A stretch of DNA of 64,000 bases from an uncultured Geobacter sp. (GCA_937886325.1 CALABV010000051.1:17634-81633), one strand, 5' to 3'. Positions 16,030 to 26,124 are shown, counted from the first letter of the stretch. Numbers and translations: made by a program. The notes: generated by a model not told the origin, from the letters alone.

Positions 16030-18676
16030 AGGATTTCTGATCGTCATGGTGCTGGTTCTGGCCCTTTCGGCGTGCAGCGGAAAGACCAAAGAAGAGTTGT
16101 ATGGGGAGGGCCGCAAGCAGCTTCAGGCAGGCAACCCCAACGGAGCGATCGTGCTCCTCAAAAACGCGCTGGAAAAGGACCAGAATTACCTCGATGCCCG
16201 CTACCAGCTTGCTTTGGCGTACAAGGCAAGCGGAAAGTATGAGCAGGCGGAAAGGGAATTGCGAAAGGTCCGGCGGCAAGACCCCTCGCGCAGGGAAATG
16301 CAGCTTGAACTGGCGAGAGTGTATGCCCTGATGGTCAAACCGGATCAGGTCATCACCGAAATCGAAGGGTATCTGAAAACAAACGCTGAAACCCCGGAAA
16401 CACTGGAACTTCAGGGAAAAGCGTACGCCCAGATAAACCGGCTGGATATGGGAGAAAACCTACTGCGGAAGTCCGTGCGGGCGGATCCGAGGCGATGGCC
16501 GGCCAAGATAGCGCTTGCGGCTGTCTATGCCCAGAGCGGCAGGTCGAATGATGCCCTTGGTTTGTTGTACGACGCGCTCCACCTTGACGGCAAGAGCACG
16601 GAGGCCTGGCATATGATCGCCCGCATCGAGGCCCATCAGGGCAACAGGGACAAGGCGCTCGAAGCGTACAAGCGGATAACCGAGATACGTCCCGAAGACA
16701 CGGAAGCGACATTCAAATCCGGTCTCATCTACCTTGAGAAGGGAGACCGGGATCGTGCGGCCGGCCTTGCCGACGGTCTCGTGACCAGGTTTCCAAAACG
16801 ACCGGAAGGGTACCTTCTGAAAGGAATGGTGTACTATCACGGAAGAGACTTCAAGAAAGCAATCGTCGAGCTTCAGAATTCGCTGAAGATCATGCCCGAT
16901 CCCCGCACCTACTATTACCTCGGCCTCAGCCACTACCAGAACAGGGAACTGGAGACCGCGCTCAGCCAGTTTCAGAAAGTTCTCGACGTAACCCCGACAT
17001 TCACGCCCGCCCGGCTTATGGTTTCCCTGATACTGCTCAGCCAGAAGCGGGTGGACGATGCGCTCACCGAATCCGAAAAGGTTCTGAAGCAGAACGATAA
17101 AAACGCACTGGCCCACAATATCCGCGGCAGCGCCTTGATGGCGAAGGGAATGTACGACGAAGCGATGGCCGAGTTCGACAAGGCCATCGCCCTGGATCCG
17201 AAGCTTACCGACGTTCACCTGAAAAAGGGGCTGTATTACCTGGGCAAGGGGATGCCGACCCAGGCGGAGTCCGAGTTGCAGACCGCCGTTCGTCTTTCTC
17301 CCGACACGCTCAACAGCAGGACCGTACTTGCCGCCCATTTCCTGAAGCAGAAGAATTACCAGAAAGCCATCAGCATCCTGCAGCAGGGGATCAAGGGTGG
17401 GACAACGGATGCCGTTCTCTATAACACCATGGCCGGCGCCTATTTCAGCCAGAACAAAACAACGGAAGGGCTTGATTCCCTCCGGAAAGCGAAAGAGGCC
17501 AATCCGGACTATATTGCGCCCTACATGAACCTCGGCGGATACTATCTGTCCAGGAAAGAATACGGAAAGGCGCTCGGAGAATACCAGGCGCTCCTGAAGC
17601 GCAATCCCAACAACATCAAGGCTTTGCTGGCGACCGCATCCACGTTCGCGGTCATGGGAAAGGATGCGGAGGCGCTCGACTACTTCAGGAAGGCGGCAAA
17701 CACCCGCCAACTCGCCGGCTACCTCGCCCTTGCGGAGTATCATGCCCGCAAGAAGGACACGGACAAGGCGCTGAGTGTGCTCGACGAAGCGATCAAAGCG
17801 GATTCGCGCAATGTTGCCGCGCTGGAGATAAAGGGCAAACTGCTCCTCTCACAGAAAAAATACCAGGAAGCGGCTCAGTCTTTCGAGGCGCTCGAAAAAA
17901 GCAACCCCGACAGGGCCCTGCCGCTCCTGGTCGGTACCTATGAACTCATGAAAGACACGACCAAGGCCGAAGAGGCCGCCCGGAAGATTATCGCCGGGAA
18001 GCCGGCTTCGACCCGGGGATACCTGGCGCTTGCGTCGGTCTACGCCGGCAGGAACGACCTGGACCGCGCCATCGATACGGTGAAGAAGGGGATCGATGCA
18101 ACCGGTGGAAATATTGAAGCAAGAGTCGCCCTGGCCAAACTGTACGAGACGAAACGGCAGTTCCCGCAGGCTCTCGAAATCTATCAGGAGATCCAGAAAC
18201 GAAATCCGGAGAATATTCCCGCCGCATTTGCTGAGGGCGCCGTGTACGAAAAGATGGGCTCGACGGAGAAGGCAATCGGGAAATACCGAGAAATTCTGGC
18301 GAAATCCGAGACGTACGTGCCTGCTCTCAACAATCTGGCATATCTCTATTCCGACGGCCCTGAGAACCTGAGACGCCAGGCCCTGCGGTTCTCCGCAAGG
18401 GCCTATCGGCTTGCGCCGAACCATCCCGGCATAATGGACACCTACGGCTATGCCTTGCTGCGCAACGGGAAGAGCCGCGAAGCTGCTGCCGTTCTGGAAA
18501 AATCCGCAGCCCTGCTGCCGTCGAACCCGACCGTCAAGTACCACCTGGCGCTGGCGTATACCGCACACGGCGACAGGCAAAGGGCCGTTGCAACCCTTCA
18601 GCGCGCCCTGCAGGCAAAGGATTTCCCCGATGAGGGCAAGGCGCGGCGCCTGCTCGATGAATTGAGCAGGAAATAG
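16007..18676 (+). CDS. prsT: XrtA/PEP-CTERM-system TPR-repeat lipoprotein PrsT
   Basis: 889-residue lipoprotein composed almost wholly of tetratricopeptide repeats, the hallmark large scaffold of exosortase A exopolysaccharide loci. The lipobox is LALSAC. Some two dozen 34-residue helix pairs follow (for example ALAYKASGKYEQAERELRK and AYTAHGDRQRAVATLQRAL at the two ends). Start: the ATG at 16007 lacks a ribosome site, whereas GGAGG at 16009-16013 is well placed for a TTG at 16022, which would give the cleaner signal MSRGFLIVMVLVLALSAC; either is possible. It probably organises export or polymer handling in the periplasm; the exact role is not established to my knowledge. Confidence 0.92.
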   Translation: MEDTALSRGFLIVMVLVLALSACSGKTKEELYGEGRKQLQAGNPNGAIVLLKNALEKDQNYLDARYQLALAYKASGKYEQAERELRKVRRQDPSRREMQLELARVYALMVKPDQVITEIEGYLKTNAETPETLELQGKAYAQINRLDMGENLLRKSVRADPRRWPAKIALAAVYAQSGRSNDALGLLYDALHLDGKSTEAWHMIARIEAHQGNRDKALEAYKRITEIRPEDTEATFKSGLIYLEKGDRDRAAGLADGLVTRFPKRPEGYLLKGMVYYHGRDFKKAIVELQNSLKIMPDPRTYYYLGLSHYQNRELETALSQFQKVLDVTPTFTPARLMVSLILLSQKRVDDALTESEKVLKQNDKNALAHNIRGSALMAKGMYDEAMAEFDKAIALDPKLTDVHLKKGLYYLGKGMPTQAESELQTAVRLSPDTLNSRTVLAAHFLKQKNYQKAISILQQGIKGGTTDAVLYNTMAGAYFSQNKTTEGLDSLRKAKEANPDYIAPYMNLGGYYLSRKEYGKALGEYQALLKRNPNNIKALLATASTFAVMGKDAEALDYFRKAANTRQLAGYLALAEYHARKKDTDKALSVLDEAIKADSRNVAALEIKGKLLLSQKKYQEAAQSFEALEKSNPDRALPLLVGTYELMKDTTKAEEAARKIIAGKPASTRGYLALASVYAGRNDLDRAIDTVKKGIDATGGNIEARVALAKLYETKRQFPQALEIYQEIQKRNPENIPAAFAEGAVYEKMGSTEKAIGKYREILAKSETYVPALNNLAYLYSDGPENLRRQALRFSARAYRLAPNHPGIMDTYGYALLRNGKSREAAAVLEKSAALLPSNPTVKYHLALAYTAHGDRQRAVATLQRALQAKDFPDEGKARRLLDELSRK

Positions 18677-18692
18677 GGTCAAGGAAAAAGCC

Positions 18693-20054
18693 ATGTCATT
18701 CGCAACCATCATACTTCTTCTCGGAGATTGCGCCTGTGCGGTTATTGCACTCCTTACGGGCCATTTCGTGCGTTTCGACACGGCGCCGGACCTCTATGAA
18801 TTCTTTGTCGGAGACGGACTGGACCTTGCCTTTTTCATCGTCATCGTTACGTTTGCCTCATACCTGATGGAGTTGTACGATACACAGAAAAAGCTGAGGA
18901 AGAGGGAAATTTTCGTCAGGTCGCTGGTGGCGGCGGCGGTATCGTTCTTCCTGCTCTCATCGCTTTTCTACATCATGCCTTTCCTGAAGTTCGGCCGGGG
19001 ATTACTGCTGCTTTCGCTGTTGAACTTCGTCTTTTTCCAGTTCCTGTGGCACATCATCCACAAATACGTCCATGAACTTTCCATCGAGCGGAGGGTCCTG
19101 GTAATCGGCACCGGTCCCTTGGCAAAGCTGATTGGCGGGCTTATCGTGACCACAAACCATACCCATAAGCTCGCCGGGTATTTCGGCTGCTGTCGGGAAA
19201 CCATCGAGGTGCCCGGTGAATGCATCATCGGTTCAGGCGAAGAGGGAATCGTTGAAGCAGCGCGGCGTGAAAACGCGGAAAAGATCGTGATATCGCTGAC
19301 CGAACGGCGTGGAAGCATCCCTCTGAGAGATCTGATGGACTGCAAATTCAGCGGGATCGAGGTTACGGACGCGCCCTCTTTCTACGAGCAGGTCACGGGA
19401 AAACTGCTGCTGGAAAGCATTACGCCCGGATGGTTCATCTTTTCAAACGGCTTCAAGGTGACGCGACCCGCCCGCGCCTTCAAGAGGATATTCGACAAGA
19501 TTCTGTCGTGCATAGGCGTAATTGTCACGCTGCCCCTTTTTCCGCTCATTGCCCTGGCAATCAAGGCAACCTCTCCCGGACCCGTGCTGTTCAGGCAGGT
19601 GAGGACCGGCAAGCATGAAAAGGAATTCGTGCTCTATAAATTCAGGACCATGCGTACAAACGCCGAGACGAACACGGGCGCCGTCTGGGCGCAGAAAGAC
19701 GATCCCAGGGTCACACCTGTCGGCAAATTCCTGAGAAAATCGAGGCTCGATGAGCTGCCCCAGCTGTTCAATGTCCTGAAGGGCGACATGAGCTTCATCG
19801 GTCCGCGACCGGAGCGGCCCGAGTTTGTCGAGAAGTTGAAAGAGCGGATCCCCTACTATTCCCACAGGCATTTCGTCAAGCCGGGAATAACCGGATGGGC
19901 GCAGATAAAATATCCCTACGGCGCGTCCGTGGAAGATGCCCTCGAAAAATTGCGGTATGATTTGTACTATATTAAAAATTTATCAATCACACTTGATCTG
20001 CTGATATTTTTTGAGACCATTAAGGTGATTCTGTACAGCAGGGGCGGAAGGTAA
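18693..20054 (+). CDS. epsB: Polyprenyl-phosphate sugar phosphotransferase (EpsB/WcaJ-like priming enzyme)
   Basis: 453-residue inner-membrane enzyme that transfers a sugar phosphate to undecaprenyl phosphate, starting each repeat unit. Four N-terminal helices (to about 125), a CoA-binding-like Rossmann segment (RVLVIGTGPLAKLIGGLI), a fifth hydrophobic segment (IGVIVTLPLFPLIALAIKAT), then the catalytic bacterial sugar transferase domain with SPGPVLFRQVRTGKHEKEF, LYKFRTMR, LRKSRLDELPQLFNVLKGD, GPRPERPEFV and the C-terminal GITGWAQIKYPYG. This is the XrtA-associated subclass by context. A repeat hairpin lies in the 104 bases downstream. Confidence 0.93.
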   Translation: MSFATIILLLGDCACAVIALLTGHFVRFDTAPDLYEFFVGDGLDLAFFIVIVTFASYLMELYDTQKKLRKREIFVRSLVAAAVSFFLLSSLFYIMPFLKFGRGLLLLSLLNFVFFQFLWHIIHKYVHELSIERRVLVIGTGPLAKLIGGLIVTTNHTHKLAGYFGCCRETIEVPGECIIGSGEEGIVEAARRENAEKIVISLTERRGSIPLRDLMDCKFSGIEVTDAPSFYEQVTGKLLLESITPGWFIFSNGFKVTRPARAFKRIFDKILSCIGVIVTLPLFPLIALAIKATSPGPVLFRQVRTGKHEKEFVLYKFRTMRTNAETNTGAVWAQKDDPRVTPVGKFLRKSRLDELPQLFNVLKGDMSFIGPRPERPEFVEKLKERIPYYSHRHFVKPGITGWAQIKYPYGASVEDALEKLRYDLYYIKNLSITLDLLIFFETIKVILYSRGGR

Positions 20055-20060
20055 AAAGGC

Positions 20061-20138
20061 CAGGGTTCAAGGGGTCGAGGGTTCCAGGGTTCAAGTGAAA
20101 GCCCTAGACCCCTAGACCCCTCGCCCCCTCGAACCCTG
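20061..20138. repeat. GGGTTC-type dispersed repeat forming a long hairpin
   Basis: The arm CAGGGTTCAAGGGGTCGAGG (20061-20080) is the near-complement of CCTCGCCCCCTCGAACCCTG (20119-20138), and tandem CCCCTAGA units (about 20102-20120) fill the middle. Twenty-nine bases (20061-20089) are identical to 45365-45393. It sits between the priming transferase and the export gene, directly after a stop codon. Confidence 0.75.
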
Positions 20139-20158
20139 CATTCAAAGAGGAGAACACC

Positions 20159-20965
20159 ATGAAAAGATTACTGTTTGCGGCACTGATTGTTCTGGCGCTT
20201 CCCTTTGCGGCGTCAGCGGCGGATGATGACTATGTCATCGGCGATGGCGACGGTCTGCAGATTGGCGTCTGGGGTGTCCCGGAAATGAGCGTGGCCGTAA
20301 CGGTAAGACCCGACGGCAAGATTACTCTTCCGGCAGCCGGTGACGTGACCGCCGCGGGTTTTACACCGCCGCAACTGGCGACGAAGCTCTCCGAAAGACT
20401 GAGCGAATTTGTCAAGAAGCCGATTGTAACGGTAACGGTGACCGGCATGACCAACAGCAAGATATACGTCATCGGCGGAGGGGTCGCTTCCGGCGTCTAC
20501 AGCCTGCCCGGGAGGACGACCCTGATGAAATTCCTGAGCAGATTCGGCAATTTCAACACGGCGGATCTGGATCACGCCTATATCGTCCGGGACGGGAAAA
20601 AATTGGATGTCAACTTCACGAAACTCCTGGTCAAGGGTGATTTCGCCTCCGACATCCCCCTCATGTCCGAGGATATCATCTTCATCCCCGACAACGAACT
20701 GAAGAAGATATATGTCATGGGCGCCGTGGCCAGCCCCAAGTATGTCTTCTACCGTGAAAACATCAGAATTCTCGATGCCATTCTTGAAGCCGGCGGATTC
20801 ACGAAATTCGCGAAGGAGAACAGTGTCATCGTTCAGCGAAAAACGCCGCAGGGGATGCAGGAGATCCCGGTGAAGGTCAAGGACCTGATGAAGGACGGCG
20901 ACCTCAGCCAGAATATCCCCCTGCAACCCGGCGACTTCGTTATCGTTAAGGAAGGCATTTTCTAA
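20159..20965 (+). CDS. Polysaccharide export protein, Wza-like, XrtA-associated
   Basis: 268-residue periplasmic/outer-membrane export protein. Signal peptide MKRLLFAALIVLALPFAASA, no lipobox Cys, then a poly-export (PES) domain (YVIGDGDGLQIGVWGVPEMS onward, to about 100) and two SLBB-like segments (KIYVIGGGVASGVYSLPG, KKIYVMGAVASPKYVFYREN). The good ribosome site AGAGGAGAACACC precedes the ATG. With the next two genes it forms the Wza-Wzc-kinase set for export and chain-length control. Confidence 0.92.
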   Translation: MKRLLFAALIVLALPFAASAADDDYVIGDGDGLQIGVWGVPEMSVAVTVRPDGKITLPAAGDVTAAGFTPPQLATKLSERLSEFVKKPIVTVTVTGMTNSKIYVIGGGVASGVYSLPGRTTLMKFLSRFGNFNTADLDHAYIVRDGKKLDVNFTKLLVKGDFASDIPLMSEDIIFIPDNELKKIYVMGAVASPKYVFYRENIRILDAILEAGGFTKFAKENSVIVQRKTPQGMQEIPVKVKDLMKDGDLSQNIPLQPGDFVIVKEGIF

Positions 20966-20986
20966 GACGAGATTCGGGAGAGAACC

Positions 20987-22522
20987 ATGGAATCACCACG
21001 GAAGGAATTGGGAAAATACCTGGCAATGATAGTCAAGCGCCGTTATCTGTTTGTGGTTGTGGCGCTTGCCGTCATGTCGGTGTTCGCCTGGGGAGGGTAT
21101 CTGCTTCCTACGAAATATGAGGCAAAAAGCACCATTTTCATCGAGAAGACCGTGATCGGCGAACTGGTGAAGGGGATTGCCATCTCCCCCTCCATTGCAG
21201 ACAAGGTGCGGGTGCTCAGGTATGCGCTGCTCAGCCGGGGGCTCATCCTGCGGGTGATGAATGACCTGGACCTGGACGTCAAGGCCAAGACCCCCAAACA
21301 GCAGGAGCTGATGATTGAGGACTTTCAGAAAAGAACCGAGATCAGCGTCAAGGGGAACGATCTCTTCATAGTCTCGATCCGGGACAAGGACCCGCGGCTT
21401 GCCACCAACTATGTGAATGCGCTGGTCAGACGGTACCTTGAAGAGAATGTTTCGGCCAAGAGGGAGGAATCCTACGGCGCCAACCGCTTCCTGGCGGAGC
21501 AACTTGCCCTCTTCAAGCAAAAGCTCAACAAGGCGGATGAAGAGGTGATCAAGTTCCGCCAGAAGCAGGGTGTGGCGGTGGCCATGGATGAGGAAGGCAT
21601 CGTTAAGGAGATTAAGGTATTTAAAGCCCAGATGGATGAAGGCCGCATGCGCAGAAATGAGCTTGCGAGCACCCTGAGAACCGTCAGGATTCAGATGAAA
21701 AGCGTCCAGCCCACGGTTTCCATCCTGAGCACCAAGGCGGGCGGAGGCAGTGTTCAGGCCCTTGAAAACAGGATAAAGCTGCTCCTGGTCAGCTACACGG
21801 AGAATTATCCCGAAATCGTGAAGCTGCGGGCCGAGATCGAAGCGATCAAGAAGCAGAACAAGGCCCCTGCCGCCGGCGGCGTAGCGTCCGAAGAAATGAC
21901 CACAGTGAATCCCGTGTATCAGCAACTGGAACAGGCCGCCCTGCAGACCGAGGCGGAGATCCAGGCCCTCAATGCCAAGATCGGGCAGCTGGGCGGCCTG
22001 ATAGCCGAGCGGGAGCGTGAATTGAGGAATGTGCCGGCAAACAAGAAGTTGCTGGCCGACCTGGAGCAGGAAAGAAGCACCTACAAGAACATGTATGCCG
22101 AGTTGCAGGCCCGCGCCGGTGTTTCCGAGGTCTCCAAGCAGATGGAAGTGGGGGACAAGTCCGCGGCGTTCCGAATCGTCGATCCGGCCGTTGTGCCGGT
22201 GAAACCGGTGAGCCCCGACCGGGTGAAACTGATCCTCGCCGGAATTTTCCTCGGCATCGTGGGAGGGTTCGGCGGAGTGCTCCTGCGGGAAGCTCTCGAT
22301 TCCTCCATCAAAGACCTTCATACGCTGAAGGGATTGGGTGTTACCATTCTGGCCGTGATCCCGAAAATGACGAACGCCGCGGAGGAGCTGGAGGTACAAA
22401 AGCGAGACAGGAAGGTCTTCATTGCGGCCGGTTGTTATTTCATGGTTATCTGTCTGCTCCTTGTACACGAAATGCTAAGCCTGACCTATGTGGACCACAT
22501 ATTCTCATTCCTGCAGCTCTGA
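20987..22522 (+). CDS. XrtA-associated chain-length determinant (Wzc N-terminal type)
   Basis: 511-residue inner-membrane polysaccharide co-polymerase. N-terminal helix (RRYLFVVVALAVMSVFAWGG), Wzz domain, a long periplasmic coiled coil (about 150-400, with repeated heptads such as LALFKQKLNKADEEVIKFRQ), a GNVR-like segment, the Pro-rich second membrane segment (VKPVSPDRVKLILAGIFLGI) and a third C-terminal hydrophobic stretch. It lacks a kinase domain; the kinase is the separate next gene, the split arrangement usual in Gram-positive bacteria and XrtA loci. Confidence 0.92.
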   Translation: MESPRKELGKYLAMIVKRRYLFVVVALAVMSVFAWGGYLLPTKYEAKSTIFIEKTVIGELVKGIAISPSIADKVRVLRYALLSRGLILRVMNDLDLDVKAKTPKQQELMIEDFQKRTEISVKGNDLFIVSIRDKDPRLATNYVNALVRRYLEENVSAKREESYGANRFLAEQLALFKQKLNKADEEVIKFRQKQGVAVAMDEEGIVKEIKVFKAQMDEGRMRRNELASTLRTVRIQMKSVQPTVSILSTKAGGGSVQALENRIKLLLVSYTENYPEIVKLRAEIEAIKKQNKAPAAGGVASEEMTTVNPVYQQLEQAALQTEAEIQALNAKIGQLGGLIAERERELRNVPANKKLLADLEQERSTYKNMYAELQARAGVSEVSKQMEVGDKSAAFRIVDPAVVPVKPVSPDRVKLILAGIFLGIVGGFGGVLLREALDSSIKDLHTLKGLGVTILAVIPKMTNAAEELEVQKRDRKVFIAAGCYFMVICLLLVHEMLSLTYVDHIFSFLQL

Positions 22523-22579
22523 ACGTGTTACGGGCCATATGAGGCCGGATGCGGAAACAACGGAAGAAAGGATGTCCCT

Positions 22580-23416
22580 ATGAGCAGAATCGAGAAAGCG
22601 CTCGAGAAAGCCGTACAGATGCGGCAGGAGAAAGCCCCGGAAAGAACGCCGGAAAAAAGGGAGCCTGACGCACCGGTCCCGAAAGTGTTCGAAGCGGACC
22701 AGCATCCCGAGATAACGAGTCCCTACCTGATTACCGTTCAGGAGCCGGGATCTCCGGTGTCGGAAGAATACAGGAAACTCAAGTCCCTTATCGTCAGGAT
22801 GACGCAGGATAAGTTTCTCAACACCATCATGGTGACGAGCACCTGCAAGGGAGAAGGAAAAACCATTACCGCCCTGAATCTGGCCATTACCCTTGCCCAG
22901 GAATACGACCATACCGTGCTGCTGGTGGACGCGGACCTCCGCGCGCCGTCCATCACCAGGTATCTGGGCATCAAGGCGGATGCGGGCCTTTCCGACTGCC
23001 TTTCCAACGGCAGGGATATCGGGAGCGCCCTGGTGAAGACCGGCATCGGCAAGCTGGTGCTCTTCCCAGCCGGCGCCACGGTTTCGAACCCCGTGGAAAT
23101 GCTGTCTTCCAGCCGCATGAAGCAGCTCGTGCAGGAATTGAAGAACAGGTACCGGGACCGCTACATCATCTTCGACACCCCGCCCGTCCTGCAATTCGCC
23201 GAGGCCCACGCCATCGGATCCTGTGTCGACGGGGTTGTATTCGTGGTCGGCGAAGGGCAGGCGCCGGTGAATGACGTGAAGGAAGCGTTCCGGTTGCTGA
23301 AGGATTGCGAAATGCTCGGCGTGGTCTTTAACAACGTCGCCTCGGCGCGTTTTACCGAGGGGTACAACTACCGGTACAGCTACAAGTACTACAAGAAAAG
23401 CTCCTATGGCGATTGA
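22580..23416 (+). CDS. XrtA-associated BY-type tyrosine autokinase
   Basis: 278-residue CpsD/Wzc-C-like kinase that controls polymer length through autophosphorylation. Walker A STCKGEGKT (87-95), Walker A' LLVDADLRAPS and Walker B YIIFDTPPV are present. The C-terminus is a tyrosine cluster (NYRYSYKYYKKSSY), the usual phosphorylation tail. The first 40 residues are basic/acidic and likely bind the membrane co-polymerase encoded immediately upstream. Confidence 0.93.
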   Translation: MSRIEKALEKAVQMRQEKAPERTPEKREPDAPVPKVFEADQHPEITSPYLITVQEPGSPVSEEYRKLKSLIVRMTQDKFLNTIMVTSTCKGEGKTITALNLAITLAQEYDHTVLLVDADLRAPSITRYLGIKADAGLSDCLSNGRDIGSALVKTGIGKLVLFPAGATVSNPVEMLSSSRMKQLVQELKNRYRDRYIIFDTPPVLQFAEAHAIGSCVDGVVFVVGEGQAPVNDVKEAFRLLKDCEMLGVVFNNVASARFTEGYNYRYSYKYYKKSSYGD

Positions 23417-23484
23417 TTTCCGGCCGGAAACCGGTTGCCGCCGTAGAGAGGGTCGATGGTAATCGGGAGAAAGGGTGAGGACAC

Positions 23485-24843
23485 ATGAACATTCCGAGAG
23501 TCAAGGTTTTACTTGCCGTGCTGGCGTTTTCCTTGGGGCTGTCTGCTGTCGCCCAAGCGGAGTTCCGGTTCTCACCGTACATCGGTATCAGGGAAGAGTA
23601 CAACGACAACATCGACTCCTCCGCTACCGACAAACGAGAGGATTTCATCACGACCGTCAACCCGGGAATCAACATGTCCTACGGCGGGGAACTCCTTGAT
23701 TTTTATCTGGACTACGGACTGCGCTACCTCATCTATGCCCGCAATACGAAAGAGAACGAGCTGTATAATAACGTCAATCTGCAGTCCACCATACGGCCGT
23801 TCAGGAAGTATTTCTTCATCAGGCTCTCGGATTTCTTTTCCCTGGTGCCCATCGACCAGAGACGTCCGGTGGGCTACGAAAACAATCTGACAAACCTGAC
23901 CAATTCAAATATCTTTTCGGTCAACCCTTATTTCGAATACCCCCTGAGCGCGACTTTCACGGTCAAGGCCGGCTACGCCTACCAGAATTCCTGGTACGAG
24001 AGCAAGGACGGTGACGACAGCCAGGACCATACCATCACCGCGGGCGTGAGCAAGGAGTTCTCGTCCCGACTTGCGGCGTCTCTTTTCTACAATTATCAGT
24101 TCCACCGGCCTGAAATGAAACTGGACGCCTACGACAGGCAGGGCGCGACACTTTCCCTGAATTACGGCCTGACCGAAAAGCTGTTCTTCGAAGGTTCAGT
24201 AGGCTGGACCATGTTCGATTACACCAAACAGAACAGAGACTTCAGCGATATCCCCTGGAGCGCCAACGCGCGCTATATCCTGTCTCCGTCGCTGACGCTT
24301 CGGGCGGGCTACTCGAAGAGCTACAGTGACACATCGAGCCAGACGCCGGCAACGGCGGGCAGTTTTGCGCCCGCCTCGGAGGGCATCATCTACCCGGGCG
24401 AGTCCTATATTATCATCGACGGGAAAGTCATTCCCGCATCCTCGGTGCGGCTCGACTCCATCGATGGGGGGCTCTACCGCAGCGAATCCTTCACGGTCGG
24501 GGTTGCCTATTCCGGAAAAATGTCGGCCGGCCTTTCCGGGTTCCTGAACAAAAACAAATACATGGACATCGACAGGGATGACCGGTCCACCGGCGTTAAT
24601 CTGTCAGTAATGGTACCGCTCACTTCCCTTATCACCGCAAATGTGAACGGCCTGTACAGCTACAACAAATATCGCCCCGATAACGAGAAAGTAAACCGTT
24701 ACGGGGCACGCCTGGCCCTTGACTATGCCCTGAAAATCACCACCCTGACCCTGGGCTATGCTTTCAGCTGCGATGATTCCAATTTCGATGGAAATGATTA
24801 CACCACAAATGTCGTCTGGATCGGGGCACGCTTTGTATTCTGA
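23485..24843 (+). CDS. XrtA-associated outer-membrane beta-barrel protein
   Basis: 452 residues: signal peptide (MNIPRVKVLLAVLAFSLGLS, cleavage after AQA), then alternating amphipathic strands rich in Tyr, Phe and Asn, and a terminal Phe (WIGARFVF), as in outer-membrane barrels. FRFSPYIGIREEYNDNID at the mature N-terminus is characteristic of the PEP-CTERM-associated barrel family. Likely a 14- to 18-stranded porin or polymer secretion channel acting after the Wza-like protein; its exact role is inferred from position. Confidence 0.85.
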   Translation: MNIPRVKVLLAVLAFSLGLSAVAQAEFRFSPYIGIREEYNDNIDSSATDKREDFITTVNPGINMSYGGELLDFYLDYGLRYLIYARNTKENELYNNVNLQSTIRPFRKYFFIRLSDFFSLVPIDQRRPVGYENNLTNLTNSNIFSVNPYFEYPLSATFTVKAGYAYQNSWYESKDGDDSQDHTITAGVSKEFSSRLAASLFYNYQFHRPEMKLDAYDRQGATLSLNYGLTEKLFFEGSVGWTMFDYTKQNRDFSDIPWSANARYILSPSLTLRAGYSKSYSDTSSQTPATAGSFAPASEGIIYPGESYIIIDGKVIPASSVRLDSIDGGLYRSESFTVGVAYSGKMSAGLSGFLNKNKYMDIDRDDRSTGVNLSVMVPLTSLITANVNGLYSYNKYRPDNEKVNRYGARLALDYALKITTLTLGYAFSCDDSNFDGNDYTTNVVWIGARFVF

Positions 24844-24856
24844 GGGATATTCAACC

Positions 24857-26014
24857 ATGTATGAGAAATTCTTCGAACTGGAGAAAAAGCCCTTCGAACT
24901 GGTTCCGAATCCCGAGTTCCTGTTCCTGAGCAAATCCCATAAAAAGGCGATCGTCTACCTAGACTACGGCCTCAAGGAGCACTCCGGGTTTATCCTTGTA
25001 ACCGGGGAGGTGGGGTCCGGAAAAACGACGATAGTCCGCAACCTGCTCAAAAACCTGGACGACACGGTAACCCTGTCCAAGGTTTTCAATACCAAAGTCA
25101 CATCCGAACAACTCATCGCCATGGTGAATGACGACTTCGGCCTGGATACCGCTCACAAGGACAAGATAACCCTGTTGCGGGAACTGACCGACTTTCTCAT
25201 CGACCAGCATGCCGCGGGCCGCTGGCCGACCCTTATCATCGATGAGGCGCAGAACCTCTCCGGCGAGTTGCTTGAAGAAGTCCGGATGCTGTCCAATCTG
25301 GAAACCGACACCAGCAAGCTGTTGCAGATAATTCTAGTCGGCCAGCCGGAATTGAGAAAAACCCTGGCCCAGCCGGAATTGAGACAGCTCAGGCAGCGCA
25401 TCAGCATCAGCTGTCATTTGATGCCCTTGTCGAGACAGGAAACCGAGGACTATATTTTCCACCGGCTCGAGATAGCCGGCAACCGTAACGCGGTTTCCTT
25501 TGACGACGGAAGCATCGACATCATCTACAGCTTCAGCAGGGGGATACCAAGGCTGGTCAATATCATCTGCGACTTTCTCATGCTCTCAGCCTTCGCGGAA
25601 GAGACAAGGCGGATGACAAAGGAACTGGTGCAGGAAGTGATCGGTGAAATAGAAATCGAGAATGCCTATTGGAATGACGTTACCCCTGAAGGCTCGTTTC
25701 CGGGGAACAGGACGTTCCTGTTCGACATCAACGAAAGGCTGTCCCGGCTGGAAGAGTTCGTCGCCCATACCGGCATCACGGAAAAAGAGAAGCTGAATCT
25801 TCATGACAGCGTAGCGGGCATGGAAAAACATGTATCCACTTTCATGGCAAAGTCGCAAGCCGATATGGCCGTCCTTGACGCCCAGATTAAGGATGCTCTG
25901 CGGGAATTCGACGAGCTCAAAATGAGCGCCTGGATCAACAACGCACGCTCAACGATAGATGTCGCGAGGGCGGAGCCTGAAAAGAAGCGTCTCTGGGGAA
26001 GGCTTTTCGGCTGA
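24857..26014 (+). CDS. XrtA-associated ATPase, ExeA/GspA-like
   Basis: 385-residue AAA-type ATPase beginning MYEKFFELEKKPFELVPNP, the standard ExeA-like start. Walker A is GEVGSGKTT, Walker B LIIDEAQNL, and sensor-like ILVGQPELR follows. Residues 280-385 form a helical C-terminal extension specific to this subgroup. I use the ATG at 24857; the frame is open upstream but overlaps the barrel gene. A conserved member of exosortase A loci. Confidence 0.9.
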   Translation: MYEKFFELEKKPFELVPNPEFLFLSKSHKKAIVYLDYGLKEHSGFILVTGEVGSGKTTIVRNLLKNLDDTVTLSKVFNTKVTSEQLIAMVNDDFGLDTAHKDKITLLRELTDFLIDQHAAGRWPTLIIDEAQNLSGELLEEVRMLSNLETDTSKLLQIILVGQPELRKTLAQPELRQLRQRISISCHLMPLSRQETEDYIFHRLEIAGNRNAVSFDDGSIDIIYSFSRGIPRLVNIICDFLMLSAFAEETRRMTKELVQEVIGEIEIENAYWNDVTPEGSFPGNRTFLFDINERLSRLEEFVAHTGITEKEKLNLHDSVAGMEKHVSTFMAKSQADMAVLDAQIKDALREFDELKMSAWINNARSTIDVARAEPEKKRLWGRLFG

Positions 26015-26124
26015 CCCCCCGCATTGCTGGAAGCGAAAGGTTTTGTATGCGCCGCAGCGTAGGAGTGCACGTCATGCGCACGTTGTTCATGAGTGGTGGA
26101 GAGCTATGAGAAGGGGGCCTGAAA

